Part shown: positions 1 to 10,626 of the stretch, in pieces
How the letters are laid out: every line of letters begins with the position of its first letter
Position numbering within the stretch: position 1 is the first letter of the stretch
Assembly (NCBI GenBank): GCA_019828545.1
Contig: JACVRA010000095.1
Span: 127,305 to 191,304, forward strand
Length of the DNA: 64,000 bases
Direction: 5' to 3'
Source: Paracamarosporium sp. OC-R06-R3
Lineage: Eukaryota > Ascomycota > Dothideomycetes > Pleosporales > Didymosphaeriaceae
Notes under the pieces: generated by a model
Databases searched by the model: none
Seen by the model: the letters and a program-made list of their open reading frames with translations, nothing else
Told to the model about the DNA's origin: nothing
Position numbers and translations under genes: made by a program

Positions 1-1310
1 TTTTGGTACGGTGCGGAGGAGGCCGATGGGAACTGGTGGGAAGATTCGCAGGCCCTCTTCGATGCAAGCGTTCATGTAGGGAAGGTTGCCGAGCACGTCC
101 ATGTTGAGGTCGGCTTCGGACTTGCATGCTGAACGAAGTTCATCTTTGATACGCTGGTATTTTTCTGGGCTGCGGAGGAGGTAGTTTGTTAGACCGCAGA
201 GTTCTGTGGCAGTTGTTTCACTGCCGGCGACGCTGCGTTTTTGTTAGTTCTATCTTACGCGGGGTCAAGGTCATACAAAGCTTACATGAATAGCGCGGCG
301 TTCATGATAACTTCGTCGTCTGAGACTTCGTTCTTCTTTTCACGTTGTTTAAGGATATACCAAATGAAGTCGCGGTGGTCGGTCTTTGTGGCCATGCGGC
401 GGTTCGTTTTCTCGGTCGAGTTGCGCAGATGTTTGTAACGGCGTTCGCGGATAACAGATGGAATACACCACATCATGAAGCGCTGTCCAAAACTTCCGGG
501 CTGAGCAAAGCGGCGGGTGGCTTGTTCAAGAGCACCGGCTTTGATCGATTCGTAGATGAGTACGACCCAGTCTGCCGATTCCGAACCTTCGCCTGTCCAA
601 TTCCATCAGTATCGGCTAATAGTTGACAACACTCCCACCGTAAACTTACCCTCTTGCAAACACCCAAAGGGCTCACCAAAACTCAGATCACCAATGATGT
701 CAAATGTGCAAAAGTTGAACCACGAAACCATGTTCGCATGCTCGCCCCTATGCGACATTTCTCGGAGTCTCTTCACAAATAGATCCACATACCCCTTCAA
801 AATCGGTTCCTGTTCCAATAGCGCTTGCTTGCTGAATGCATGGGCAAGCGCTCTACGTTGCCTCGCATGGTGGATTTCCGGTGCCATCGTCAGATTGGTT
901 GCGCCCGGGATGGCTTCAACAGCGCCCACATGGATCGGATCTTTGTCCATGTTGGCCAAACCCACACGGTGACCATATATGTCTTCCCAAGCTTTGGCTG
1001 TGTTGAAGGAAAGCTCGTTAGGCATGACGCGCACAACAGGACCGTACTTATCGTGAAGCACTTTGTAGTCAAACGAGATGCGGCCACGAAGGAGGGAGAT
1101 TATGGATGGGATAGGCGAGATCCGCCATAGGAGAGGACCGGGATATTTGGCGAGTGGGTGGAGGGTTATTCGATATATTGACACCACGATGAAGTAAACA
1201 ACGAACTGCGAGCCTGTAAGAAATATAACTTAACATCGAGAGATAAGACTTACAGCAACTGGTGTCCAGATGGCAAATTGCTTTAGGCGCTCTTCATCAA
1301 AGACGCCCAT
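1..1310 (-). CDS. cytochrome P450 monooxygenase, 3' end outside window
   Basis: Heme-thiolate monooxygenase, probably ER-anchored and tailoring a secondary metabolite. Inferred exons run 1310-1254, 1205-650, 592-286 and 232 to beyond base 1; each junction has GT-AG ends and keeps phase. The N-terminus carries a hydrophobic anchor (residues about 10-30) followed by the proline hinge KYPGPLLW. The oxygen-binding I-helix motif AGSETT is restored by splicing at residues 309-314, and a K-helix ExxR (EEGLR) lies near base 60. The heme-binding Cys loop is off the left edge. Sequence style resembles the isotrichodermin C-15 hydroxylase type P450s common in fungal clusters; the substrate is unknown. 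It lies in the same orientation as the reductase at 2317-3600. Confidence 0.9.
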
Positions 1311-2316
1311 CGTGAATGTCAGTGAGCGCGCTGCTCAAGCTTCTATGTTTGCGCGTACACCAACAATTTACACTAGGAAAGAGACGAAGAAATGGTAGCT
1401 ATATGTGCGAAAGCAGAGCGAACAGAAGGCTGATGAAAGAAACACGATTTGAAGGATCCAAACCTTCGGCAAGGAAGCCGCACGACATCCAAATTATACT
1501 CATCATGAGTGGTTACAGAAGCTTGCGGCCGCTAATACCCCGCTACATGCACTGAACATCGGCATAGCTGTTATGCTTTGAGCGAGATTGCTTACGGCAC
1601 AGATTCGCCAAAACATATCCGATTCCAGGTGTGCAGACCAACAACGAAAAGGTCATAACACAGCTTTAGAATCGTCTTGAGAATTATATATACTACCTTG
1701 AACACTTTCAATGTGATAAAAGAGGGAATTTTCAATCCTTGTGTGTGTGAAGTTCAGCAAGAACGCTTCAGTGCTCAAGTCACGTTATTCGGAAACAGTT
1801 ATGTTGGAGATATGAGTCGTTAGCGTGGTGCGTATGGATGCTAGGGCGTTTATACCCCGCACTTCCCTTGAGCTGGCGCGGGAACCCCATCATTGGTGAG
1901 AAGTGATTGACTCGTGTTTCGGAGAGATCTTCGCGGGCTCGAGTCGTGCTTCTGTCGATATGGCTTCATGACCGTTACTTCACCTTTACATCATACAACA
2001 ATGTATATTATTAACAATCAGTATGGAGTAACGGAAGAATAAAACGTTGTCGCCGTTTTGTCCGGAAAACGAGCGCTAGAACGGTACTGCCTTGAATGTT
2101 GGGTGGCCTTTTAGATCTTGTAGTAAGAGTAGCAGAAGGGACCAGGAAATTGTAGAATTCTGGTTTATATTATTACCATGAGGAGAAGGAGAAGCAGCTA
2201 AATTCAGGGAATCAATTGATGGTAAAAACAAATGCGACATATCGACATGCATGGGAGCTTTGAAAATCGACCCCCGCATTTCTTGGGATATCGTCCAACG
2301 AAGCCCAGTCCTCTCA
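1311..2316. other. intergenic, P450 promoter and reductase 3' flank
   Basis: About 1 kb without a credible coding frame. It should contain the P450 promoter (right of 1310) and the 3' region of the minus-strand reductase. The short frames here lack homology-like features or codon coherence. Confidence 0.5.
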
Positions 2317-3600
2317 TCACGGAATGACCTTAGCTTTCCTCATACGATCGAGAGCAATTTTCCATGTTTCCGGCGTTCTGATTTCCTCGGTGTAACCCAC
2401 CTTCTGCGAAGCCTCCATGCTCATCTGGCGATCGAAGTTGAACGTAGTCATAATGTAAGCCTGCATCAGGGTCGTTAGCAACCCTGCATTTCGAGAAAAC
2501 AGAAAGTCAGCTACTAGTCGCAAGCGTCACTTACCTGAAATCCCTGATGTGTGATGTCGCTATCCACAGAACCCTTCTTAAGACCATATTTCTGCTCCAG
2601 CTCATCCCACTGTTTTCGGTGCGCTGCAATATATGCGCCGGGCTGTGGTGAGTTCTCCTCCGGCCCCGTGCCCTTCAACCCAAAATAGTCGCAAATCACT
2701 GGCCATTTCCCCTTCCAAGTATCTTCTTGTCCGCCGACGTTGAAGCTTTGCGACGCTGTCTTCTCAGGGTGCAGCGACGCGTATATGGAGAAATGTGCTA
2801 CCATGTCTTGTGGCGACTCGTTGTATTTATTCACCCACGACTTTTCACTCCCAGGGAAAGGTACTTTCGCACCTTCGCCTTCAACGGCACGGTAGAGTGA
2901 AAGGTATAGCGCGAGGGTTTGCGCTAAGCAGTACGCGTTGTTGTTTGGCACGAATCCGATAATATTGTCTGGTCGGACTTCGCACCAGTTCCAGCCCTTG
3001 CCCTTCGAGATGCGCTTCAGACAGTCAATCTGGTTGTAGTAGAAAAGTTGTGAGAGGTCAGGCTCAGGGATGGGAGGAAGAGTTTCGCGCAGTGGGAGAT
3101 CGTTTGCAAACGGGAATCTGTCGAGCATTTGGCAGCCGTAGATCTTTGTTCCTGAAGGAAGAACAACATATGATAATTTTGACGATAGATGTTCGATGGC
3201 GGTCACGGCGCGCTCCAGCATAGCCTCGTTGGTTTTGCATTCCATATCGTTATCGTCGATCTGTTTGTACGCTATAATACGTTAGCACTTTCGTAACTGT
3301 TATCGTGGTTGCGATGCACTTACAGTAGAAGTAAACTTGTGTTACACTGTCCACATCTGGGACCCTTTCCTTGATGGTCTTCTCCAAATCCTCCTGGCTG
3401 CCTTTCAGCAAGTCGATTCCAGACACAATCTGTAGTCTTGGGTCATCAGGCCAAAGAGCCATTTCGCGCGTCAGCGGCCGATTGACAAGCGCAGACACCT
3501 TTGTAAATGCATCTTTGGACGGATAATCATTGAGGATAGCGTTCACGATGGCCCATCCAGAGATACCGGAAGCTCCATAGACAAGCGCGTGATTTCCCAT
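2317..3600 (-). CDS. NAD(P)-dependent PRISE/VEP1-like short-chain reductase (SirQ type)
   Basis: Predicted 385-residue extended short-chain dehydrogenase. Exons are 3600-3324, 3271-2535 and 2460-2317. The last intron carries a textbook branch point (TGCTAAC) just before its second AG; using the earlier AG would give an immediate stop. The N-terminal nucleotide-binding loop reads YGASGISG at residues about 8-15. The middle contains YNQIDCLKRISKGKGWNW and VRPDNIIGF, typical of the PRISE family (progesterone 5-beta-reductase/iridoid-synthase-like enone reductases), which fungi often place in biosynthetic clusters. Family members reduce the C=C of enones, so this enzyme could act on an unsaturated polyketide. 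The exact substrate is not predictable. Neighbours are a P450 and an O-methyltransferase relic. Confidence 0.85.
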
Positions 3601-4079
3601 GATATCACCAGTTTCTGAAATGTAAATTCGAGTCTAGTGGCTCTGCTGTTGCAATCGCTATTGTACACAGAACTTGCAACGTTGCTGACGCCAGCGCCAG
3701 CGGATGGCCCTAGATTTAATACTCTTTCGGCCGCCTCAACACCCCGCGAAACCAAGGCCAAGGAGAGTTTCGCAGTCTAATTCGAGCATAGCGCAACATT
3801 ATTGGGTCCGCTGATCACTATTGTGAATTATTTGGCGGAGAACATCTTCCTAAACCGCCCTGACACCGGCGCGAAGTGCATGCGCGGGGTACCTGACTCG
3901 CTGGAAGTGGTTGTCGGATCGGACTTCCGGCAGAAAACCACATTCGACTCTACACATCCGACCAAGTCACTCGTTAATACGGCTTCTTATGGAACATATG
4001 CATTTTTGGCAACCAGATGTGCGATAGTTCTCGTGTTCTTTTCTTCTGTAAGGTCCGAGAGACGCCCAACAGATTGACG
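3601..4079. other. intergenic upstream of the PRISE-like gene
   Basis: Promoter side of the reductase and the region where the missing C-terminus of the O-methyltransferase relic would be expected. A 91-codon plus-strand frame at 3802-4077 shows no recognisable motif and is treated as chance. Confidence 0.4.
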
Positions 4080-4556
4080 TTAGCTGTAAGCGAAGACGGG
4101 TATGGTCTGCCTGAGAATCTTGACCACATAGTCATCTGACCAGTCGTGAAAGATCCATCGGAAAGGGTATATATTTGCTTCTTTTACAGACTGCTCACTC
4201 CAGAAGTTGTATACCATTTATTTGACTCTGCCTTTGAGGTGCTTATGAAGCATCGCCTCAATGGAGTCGATGACGCTTAGGAAATCTTGCACGATGCAGG
4301 ACAGCTTTAGATGTTTCTCTACTAGCGCGACCGATGCTTCGCCATGCGGCCCGCCGACATCAATAAATGTGATGAGGGTTTCGCCCCGAAAGGAGTATTC
4401 TATTGCTGAGAGACTGTCACCAGGCTCGGCGTCTGCATTGAGGAATTTCATGGCGTCGGAGAATCGCTTTGCGCGCGGTGGGTCTTTCTCCCATTCTACG
4501 AAAGGGAGATCGATGGAATTATGCGCCAGAGAAAAAGCCTGCATGCAGGATTTCAT
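4080..4556 (-). pseudogene. O-methyltransferase relic (SAM domain fragment with in-frame stop)
   Basis: Two collinear segments in one frame look like the middle of a fungal class I-like plant/fungal O-methyltransferase. Segment 4556-4221 has SLAHNSIDLPFVEW, then DPPRAKRFSDAM, then the SAM-binding motif FIDVGGPHGEAS and IVQDF. Translation stops at a TAA (4218-4220). The same frame then continues from 4217 with FWSEQSVKEANIY and the hallmark FRWIFHDWSDDY before a second stop at 4080-4082. The N-terminal dimerisation/winged-helix domain and the C-terminal third are not found nearby. No splice signals were seen that would remove the stop. It is read as a dead remnant; a truncated peptide cannot be excluded. 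Confidence 0.8.
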
Positions 4557-5111
4557 ACAGTCCGTTACATCACTCAGTGCTACGACTTACTGTCTTCAGA
4601 GGATTCTGTGAACTAGGTTGTTTCTCCTTACCAACCCTGTGGAGTTATTGTTTCGACTAACCTGTATACAAGGACGCTACTAGGCACTCATACTGGTGCT
4701 TTCACGACGTAGCTACTGAGGAGAGATGACTTGGGAAGGATGTGATATCGTGGATGAAGTCATCAGTTCATGTTCACAATTATATAGATCTAATAAGGCA
4801 GACTGATGTGCAGTATGGATCTTACCATTGAGATAAAGAAGAAGGACAAGAAGGGTTGAGTAAAGGGCTTTGGTACCAAGCATCGGTGTATGGATTAGGA
4901 CCCACTAACTAAACTGTTGATAGTTTTGAGGCATGATGTAGTCAGAATTAGAAAGTACTGTTAAATTCTTATCTGTGACGTGTAGCCTAACACACCGGCA
5001 GAGTTAAAGCACGTTACTAGCAGGCCGTTTTAGAACGCTAGGCCTACATCTTATAGCCTAATGTGATTCATCTCGTACTGAAGTGCCATCATAGGACTAC
5101 TCAAGAGAAGC
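4557..5111. other. intergenic between two relic genes
   Basis: AT-rich stretch without a supported gene. I searched both strands for the missing O-methyltransferase N-terminus and found no convincing match. It separates the methyltransferase and ABC-transporter relics, which point in opposite directions. Confidence 0.4.
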
Positions 5112-5500
5112 ACCAGTTCATACGAAGAGCGACTTCTCGAACTACTCCGCACGCAGCCATCCGACTCGGATAATGCGTGTGACTCCCTTGCCATCTCATC
5201 TGGTAGAATTCGCCTTAGAGGCGTGTCTTTCTTCTATCTCCATCGGGAGCCACTTTCGTGAAGAGTCAATCTTACTATCAACACCGGCTGTCTCCTTAGA
5301 TCTTCTAGGGGTTGGGAAGTCCTCTTTAGTAAAGCTGCTATGATTTTACAATGCAACGGCCAGATCCATTACTATCGACGATCAAAACGTGCGCAATGTC
5401 ATCTTCGCCATGCAATTGATTTCGTGCCCCAAGAGCCTGTGGTATTCAACAAAAATAAAAAATGGTGAATGTTTGCAGAGCAAACCAATAGCTCCTATCG
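5112..5500 (+). pseudogene. ABC-transporter nucleotide-binding domain relic
   Basis: Fragments of an ABC ATPase domain appear in order but in shifting frames. About 5118-5258 (frame of base 5121) gives a linker and RIRLRGVSFFYLHREP, ending at TGA 5259-5261. About 5290-5400 (frame of 5311) gives a degraded Walker A, GVGKSSLVKLL, interrupted by TGA 5341-5343, then FYNATARSITIDDQNVRNV. About 5403-5496 (frame of 5403) gives the Q-loop region, FVPQEPVVFNK, with another stop before FAEQTNSS. The order and spacing match an exporter-type half transporter. The signature LSGGQ, Walker B and membrane domain are missing. At least one stop per segment and two frame changes make it a decayed copy, possibly of a former cluster exporter. 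Confidence 0.75.
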
Positions 5501-6211
5501 CTATCGTTTTGTAGATAATGGGGTTGTCATAAATTATGGAAGAATGGAGAGGCGTGCAAAAAGGGTTGTTGAAAAGGTACGACTTAGGCGCTGGCGTATG
5601 CCCCAGCAACACAGTCCAGTCTAGACTATACATGCGTGTAATTGACTGCGGACTGATTGCGACGAACAATGCGCGATTACGGAATATGCACGCTCCTCGA
5701 AGGCAGGCCTCGGCGATATTGTAGGTGTATACCCATAAAGGTAGGAAAGACACGAACAACGTGTTACCCCTCGCAAATCGCATACACACTATGCGGACAA
5801 CTCAAAATGCGTCAAAGGCAGTGTTACTACCAATGCGTCTATAATCAAATTATTCCAAATTTTCTTCGGAAGCAGACCTCAAGCCCACGTTCGTCGCTGC
5901 ACCCCGCCCAAACACCCAAGCAGCCCCTCACACGGATGACGCCGTTGTTCCGCAGCCCCGCCACTACCCATATACAAGAGCCGGAAATGGCAACGTATAG
6001 AACCGCACCCATCGTAAGGTTAGCATTACCGTTTCATAGATCGTCACGTTCATCAAACCCCCATTTTCCTTCCGATATTTCCCCCACTTCCGCCCCACCG
6101 TGCGCTGCCTACTTGATGTCTACACAAGCACCTGACGGCGCTGACATTGTCCCATTATTAGACCCTGATCACGATCCTGGAAACACTGATACGCATACCA
6201 CAACCGCGAGT
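5501..6211. promoter_or_regulatory. 5' flank of the zinc alcohol dehydrogenase
   Basis: No independent gene is supported. The dehydrogenase frame stays open upstream of the chosen start; its ATG at 6116 (peptide beginning MSTQAPDGAD) is an alternative start adding 32 residues. Confidence 0.4.
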
Positions 6212-7536
6212 ATGGCCGACAAGATGAAAGCTGTGCACTATGAGGGGCCGTTCAAGGTATCAGTGAGGGAGGTAGAAACACCGCGGATCCAGCATCCGGA
6301 TGATGCGATCATTAAGGTGACGACTGCTGGTAAGTCATCAGCGCTATATATGAATTGGCGAAGAACGAATATAGCTGACTATGGGAAATAGCGATTTGCG
6401 GTTCAGATTTGCACATGTACCAAGGGCGAACAGCCGCAGAAGCTGGATTAGTCTTTGGTCACGAGAACATGGGTATCATCATCGAGACTGGACCGGGCGT
6501 GACTATCCTCGAAAAAGGGGATCGGGTTGTACTTCCATTTAATGTGGCGGACGGTCGGTGTCGCAACTGCGAGGAAGGACGAACAGCATTTTGCACAGGG
6601 TGAGTAAACTGACTATGCAGCACATACATCACTAAGAAATGCAGAGTAAATCCCGGATTTGCAGGCGGCGCATATGGTTACGTTGCCATGGGACCATACC
6701 AAGGTGGTCAGGCACAGTATCTGCGAGTTCCGTTCGCTGACTTCAACGCATTAAAGCTACCAAAAGGTACAGAGCACGAGGCCGATTTTGCATTATTGGC
6801 AGACATCTTTCCAACCGGATGGCACGGCCTGGAACTTTCTGGATTCCAGTCTGGAGAGACCGTGGCTGTATTCGGAGCAGGCCCGGTCGGGTTGATGTCA
6901 GCGTACAGCGGCATCCTTCGCGGTGCCAGCAAAGTATTTGTTGTGGACACGGTGCCAGAACGACTGAAGCAAGCTGAAAAGATCGGCTGCATTCCTATCG
7001 ACTTTAAGAAGAGCGATCCCGTGGAGCAAATCATCAAGATCAACGGCGACATGGTCGACCGTGCTGTAGATGCAGTCGGTTATCAAGCAGTTGATGCGTC
7101 AGGAAGCAAGGAGAAGCCGAACATCGTCCTGGATCAACTGATTATGGTGACGAGACCTACAGGGGGACTTGGAATCCCTGGGCTCTATGTACCTGCTGAT
7201 CCTGGCGCACCCGACGAGCAGAGCAAGAAGGGTCAGATTCTGATATCATTTGGAAAACTGTTCGAGAAGGTGCGTCGATTCCATGGTTCAATTGAGTGAT
7301 GCTAACGAAAGTAGGGACTATCGCTGGGAACTGGACAATGTAATGTGAAAGCGTACAATAGGTATTTGAGAGATATGATTGTTTCCGGGAAAGCGAAGCC
7401 AAGTTTCGTCGTTTCCCACGAGATCGATATCGATGAAGCATCAGTTGCATATGAGAAGTTTGACAAGCGGATAGATGGGTATACGAAGGTTTTGATACAT
7501 CCGAACGGTCCGCTGGACAAGTTTACGGCTGGCTAG
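6212..7536 (+). CDS. zinc-dependent alcohol/formaldehyde dehydrogenase-like (MDR)
   Basis: Predicted 390-residue medium-chain dehydrogenase. Exons are 6212-6329, 6392-6599, 6645-7269 and 7315-7536; phases agree and the last intron has a GCTAACG branch point. The catalytic zinc site is visible as AICGSDLH and FGHENMG. A structural-zinc cysteine set reads CRNCEEGRTAFC. The Rossmann loop is FGAGPVGLM. The block VNPGFAGGAYGYVAMGPYQGGQA resembles glutathione-independent formaldehyde/threonine dehydrogenases. It likely oxidises an alcohol or reduces an aldehyde with NAD(P). MADKMKAVHYEG is the usual family start, so 6212 was preferred to 6116. It may belong to the cluster or be general metabolism. 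Confidence 0.9.
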
Positions 7537-7826
7537 ATCTTTGAGTACTGAACAATGAAAAATGTAAAAGCGAACTACTTACATCTCATTTGCACCTGCG
7601 TGAAATCTCCGTTTGTAGCCAGCTTTATTCTGCCGCGAACATTCCATCATTGTCCGCAGCATTATCGGTGGGTTGGTACTGCAAATGGCTTGCGTGCTAA
7701 GTACCGCTGGAAAAGCTCGTTCTGCGGTCCGCGCCGCTGCGTGCCGTTAATCGTAAGCGTTCCACATGTCCACATGATGGATTTTTTTTTTTCAATCGTA
7801 ACCCAAGTTTATATCGCCTCCACCTT

Positions 7827-8366
7827 TCAATATTCCTCAACCTTATCCACAACATAGGCCTTCACAATCTTGACCTCTTCCACCGGCCTGTCCTCTTTAT
7901 CCGTCTTGACCAGTCCCAGCTTCTTTACAACCTGCAATCCATTCTTCACCCTTCCAAAGATAGTATGCTTTCCGTCCAGCCACGGTGTCGGAGCCAGCGT
8001 AATGAAGAACTGACTGCCATTCGTATTCGGGCCTGAGTTCGCCATGCTGAGAATGCCGGCACCCGTATGCTTCAACTTAGGCGAAATCTCGTCCTCGAAC
8101 TTCTCCCCGTAGATGGAGGCGCCGCCACGTCCGGTGCCTGTGGGGTCGCCTCCTTGGATCATAAAATTCGGTATGATGCGGTGGAATATGAGGCCATTGA
8201 AGTAGCTGCGCTGGGCAAGTGTAGAGAAGTTGGTGCAAGTCTTGGGAGCGTCGGTTGTGTATAGCTCAACGATGAAGGTACCCTAACACTCCGTGAGCGA
8301 TGTTATAATGTACGGGCGCGCATCTGGACGTACAACAGTTGTCTCGAGTGCGACTTCGGTGGCCAT
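7827..8366 (-). CDS. peptidyl-prolyl cis-trans isomerase, cyclophilin PPIL1/Cyp1 type
   Basis: Predicted 161-162 residue cyclophilin. Exon 1 is 8366-8334 (11 codons) and exon 2 is 8282-7827; removing the 51-base intron joins [11 protein letters not shown] to [16 protein letters not shown]. Active-site features are present: [57 protein letters not shown]. Length and start match the single-domain PPIL1 family, which catalyses proline isomerisation and sits in the spliceosome in other eukaryotes. It converges with the dehydrogenase (290 bp between stops) and diverges from the zinc-finger gene with 181 bp between start codons, so a bidirectional promoter is likely. Housekeeping gene inside otherwise accessory DNA. 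Confidence 0.95.
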
Positions 8367-8547
8367 TGTGTGAAAAAGTGGTGAATGTGTAGTGAAAGCG
8401 TGCCCCAATGTCGCTGCTTGAATGTCCCCGCGGCGCGAAGAGGCACGTGCACCGCCACATGCGCCTCATGTGGCTAGCCCTCGCTCAAATCGATGATTCA
8501 CAGTCCATGACACCCGTAACTCTCACCACCACACGTCATAGTTCAAC
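8367..8547. promoter_or_regulatory. shared bidirectional promoter, cyclophilin / TRIP4-like
   Basis: 181 bp separate the two divergent start codons, leaving no room for independent promoters. No further motif is claimed. Confidence 0.6.
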
Positions 8548-10164
8548 ATGGCTCTTTCGGCCTGGGCATTACCACAGCTGTCTAGACTTCTTCCGCTAGA
8601 CGAGGACTCGCTGAAGCAAATCATTTCATACGCAGAGTCACTGCCAAACAGGGAAGCGGCAGATCATCTCCAAAACCTACTGGGAGACAGCCCACAGGCA
8701 TTAGAGTTCATTACATCCTTCAATAACAGAAGGAGGCCTGCAGCCTCATCTAGCACCAATCAACCGCAGCCGTCAAATGATGTATCGGAAGTACCTAAAG
8801 CAAAACCTCGGACCAAGAAGAAGCAAGGCTTGGGCAAGTTGCCGCCACCTAGACAACCCGAGAACTACGGCAACACAACAGGCGGGTACGTGAAGAGAGA
8901 TGAAGAGGACTATATGGCCGGTGCTTCCAAGCCGAAAGCGCCAAAACACAATGCCTTTGCTCTATCCGATAAATCAGACGCGGTTCAGAAACCCACCACG
9001 TCTTCAGGAACCTCTACGCCAAAGTCGAGAGGCATTTCTCCAGCACCACCTCCTTCCAAACTACCGCCTTCAGCCGCAGGTCAGCTGATCTCAGACACCG
9101 AGTCCTCGCGCAATTCGTCGCCAAAACCAAAGGCCAAGGTTAGCGTAGCTGGTGGAACACCGATGCACGGTGCATCTACAGCGTTGAACGACCTGGAATC
9201 CGCAATACGCGCACTCGAGATTCAAACTAATCCTACCCTTTCTTCTGGTCAAGACAGCAGTAAGCGAAAATGCAACTGCATGGCTACTCGGCACCCACTG
9301 CTCGAAGCTGCTCCGAATTGTATGAACTGCGGTAAGATTATCTGTGTCAAGGAGGGTATTGGGCCCTGTACGTTCTGTGGCAAACCTTTGCTCAGTGCCG
9401 ACGAGATTCAATCCATGGTCCGTGTATTACGTGAAGAGCGCGGCAAAGAGAAGATGGCAGCGAACAACGCAGGTCAGAGACGTGCCGAAGTTTCCCTAGC
9501 ACCGCGACCTTTCTCAACTCCTAGATCTGCAACGCCACTTTCGTCGAACCCTGGGTCGGACGTGGAGTCAGAAAATGAGAGGTTGGCCAAAGCAAAGCAA
9601 CACAGAGACAGGCTTCTCGCTTTCCAAGCGCAGAATGCACGGAGAACGCATGTACACGATGAAGCGGCAGATTTTGAGACGACGCATGCGGGCCTCAGCC
9701 AATGGGCTAGTCCACAGGAACGCGCAATGCAGTTAAAGAAACAACAGAAAGCTCTCCGCGAGCAAGAGTGGAACGCAAGACCAGAGTACGAGAAGAGACA
9801 GGTCGTAGCTAGTCTTAATCTGGTCGGTGGCAAGATCAAGAAGAAGTATGAGACAAAGGCGATGGATAGGCCGCCCACCCCGGATAGCGAGGACGATCTG
9901 CCGGAGCCAGCTGAAGTCGGCGGCTTAGGCGCAAGCTCGGGCGGGGGCGGTGCCTTCAGTAGAAATCCATTGTTGGGAGGCTTGATACGTCCCACGATCA
10001 AGATTGACGATAAAGGAAAAGGCAAGGAGGGGGAGCGGAAGCAGGCTTGGAGAAGGGTACAAGATGACAACGATGACAACGAGCAGTGGATCCTCGATGG
10101 CGGCGTTTACGGAGGTCGCGGTGATGCACAGGAAATAACACAGGAGCAGGAGCAATGCGGGTAA
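8548..10164 (+). CDS. TRIP4/ASC-1 type zinc-finger protein, Rqt4-like
   Basis: Single-exon 538-residue protein. A conserved cysteine cluster begins at residue 242 (CNCMATRHPLLEAAPNC, MNCGKIIC, GPCTFC), the C2HC5 finger of TRIP4/ASC-1. The first 60 residues (DEDSLKQIISYAESL, DHLQNLLGDSP) resemble the N-terminal CUE-like helices of fungal members. In yeast the homologue Rqt4 belongs to the ribosome quality-control trigger complex with the Slh1 helicase; in animals TRIP4 is in the ASC complex. The segments around residues 60-240 and 300-500 are low complexity, charged and probably disordered (KKQGLGKL, EDDLPEPAEVGG, Gly run). Cytosolic role on collided ribosomes is inferred from family. Confidence 0.9.
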   Translation: MALSAWALPQLSRLLPLDEDSLKQIISYAESLPNREAADHLQNLLGDSPQALEFITSFNNRRRPAASSSTNQPQPSNDVSEVPKAKPRTKKKQGLGKLPPPRQPENYGNTTGGYVKRDEEDYMAGASKPKAPKHNAFALSDKSDAVQKPTTSSGTSTPKSRGISPAPPPSKLPPSAAGQLISDTESSRNSSPKPKAKVSVAGGTPMHGASTALNDLESAIRALEIQTNPTLSSGQDSSKRKCNCMATRHPLLEAAPNCMNCGKIICVKEGIGPCTFCGKPLLSADEIQSMVRVLREERGKEKMAANNAGQRRAEVSLAPRPFSTPRSATPLSSNPGSDVESENERLAKAKQHRDRLLAFQAQNARRTHVHDEAADFETTHAGLSQWASPQERAMQLKKQQKALREQEWNARPEYEKRQVVASLNLVGGKIKKKYETKAMDRPPTPDSEDDLPEPAEVGGLGASSGGGGAFSRNPLLGGLIRPTIKIDDKGKGKEGERKQAWRRVQDDNDDNEQWILDGGVYGGRGDAQEITQEQEQCG

Positions 10165-10626
10165 CTTCCCCACTCAATGCTTACAAGCTTTCTAATGCGA
10201 CTGAATTCTTCGATTACTTCTCACCAACCACCACATCATTCGAATTGACTAGGCTCTGCCGTTAGAATAGCTAATATAAAACATGTGTAATTGCCAACAA
10301 TTTTCTTTCGGATTACTCACTCTGCTGAGCAGATTACAATCACATGACACTTGGTCAACGGTGTCAGCAGATGTCAAACTACGATCACTACCCCGAGGAT
10401 AAACGAGCAGAATTAGACAATCGAGCAATCTTCCCCTCGATGAAATCGATCAAGTCCCTGAACCGGAGACCAACCGCCTATCTCCGTAATCTCCGTCTAT
10501 GAACACTTCCCATTTAACCTGCATCGCAAGGACTTACAGTGACACATCCTCTTTCTCGAGCTCATCCAACAGAGATTCTCTCAATTGCCCATATCCACAA
10601 ACAGCCCTTCCTCATCAGCACCAACC
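10165..10626. other. intergenic between TRIP4-like and NTF2-like genes
   Basis: Contains the 3' flank of the upstream gene and a pyrimidine-rich, CA-rich leader directly before the next start at 10627. No gene supported. Confidence 0.4.

Noticed and set aside
5657..6211. Long N-terminal extension of the zinc dehydrogenase from 5657
   Set aside because: Composition is promoter-like, family members start near MADKMKAVHYEG, and only the ATG at 6116 is a reasonable alternative.
9474..10079. 201-codon minus-strand frame within the TRIP4-like gene
   Set aside because: Exact antisense shadow of a well-supported gene, Ser/Leu/Cys-rich as expected from the reverse of charged coding DNA.
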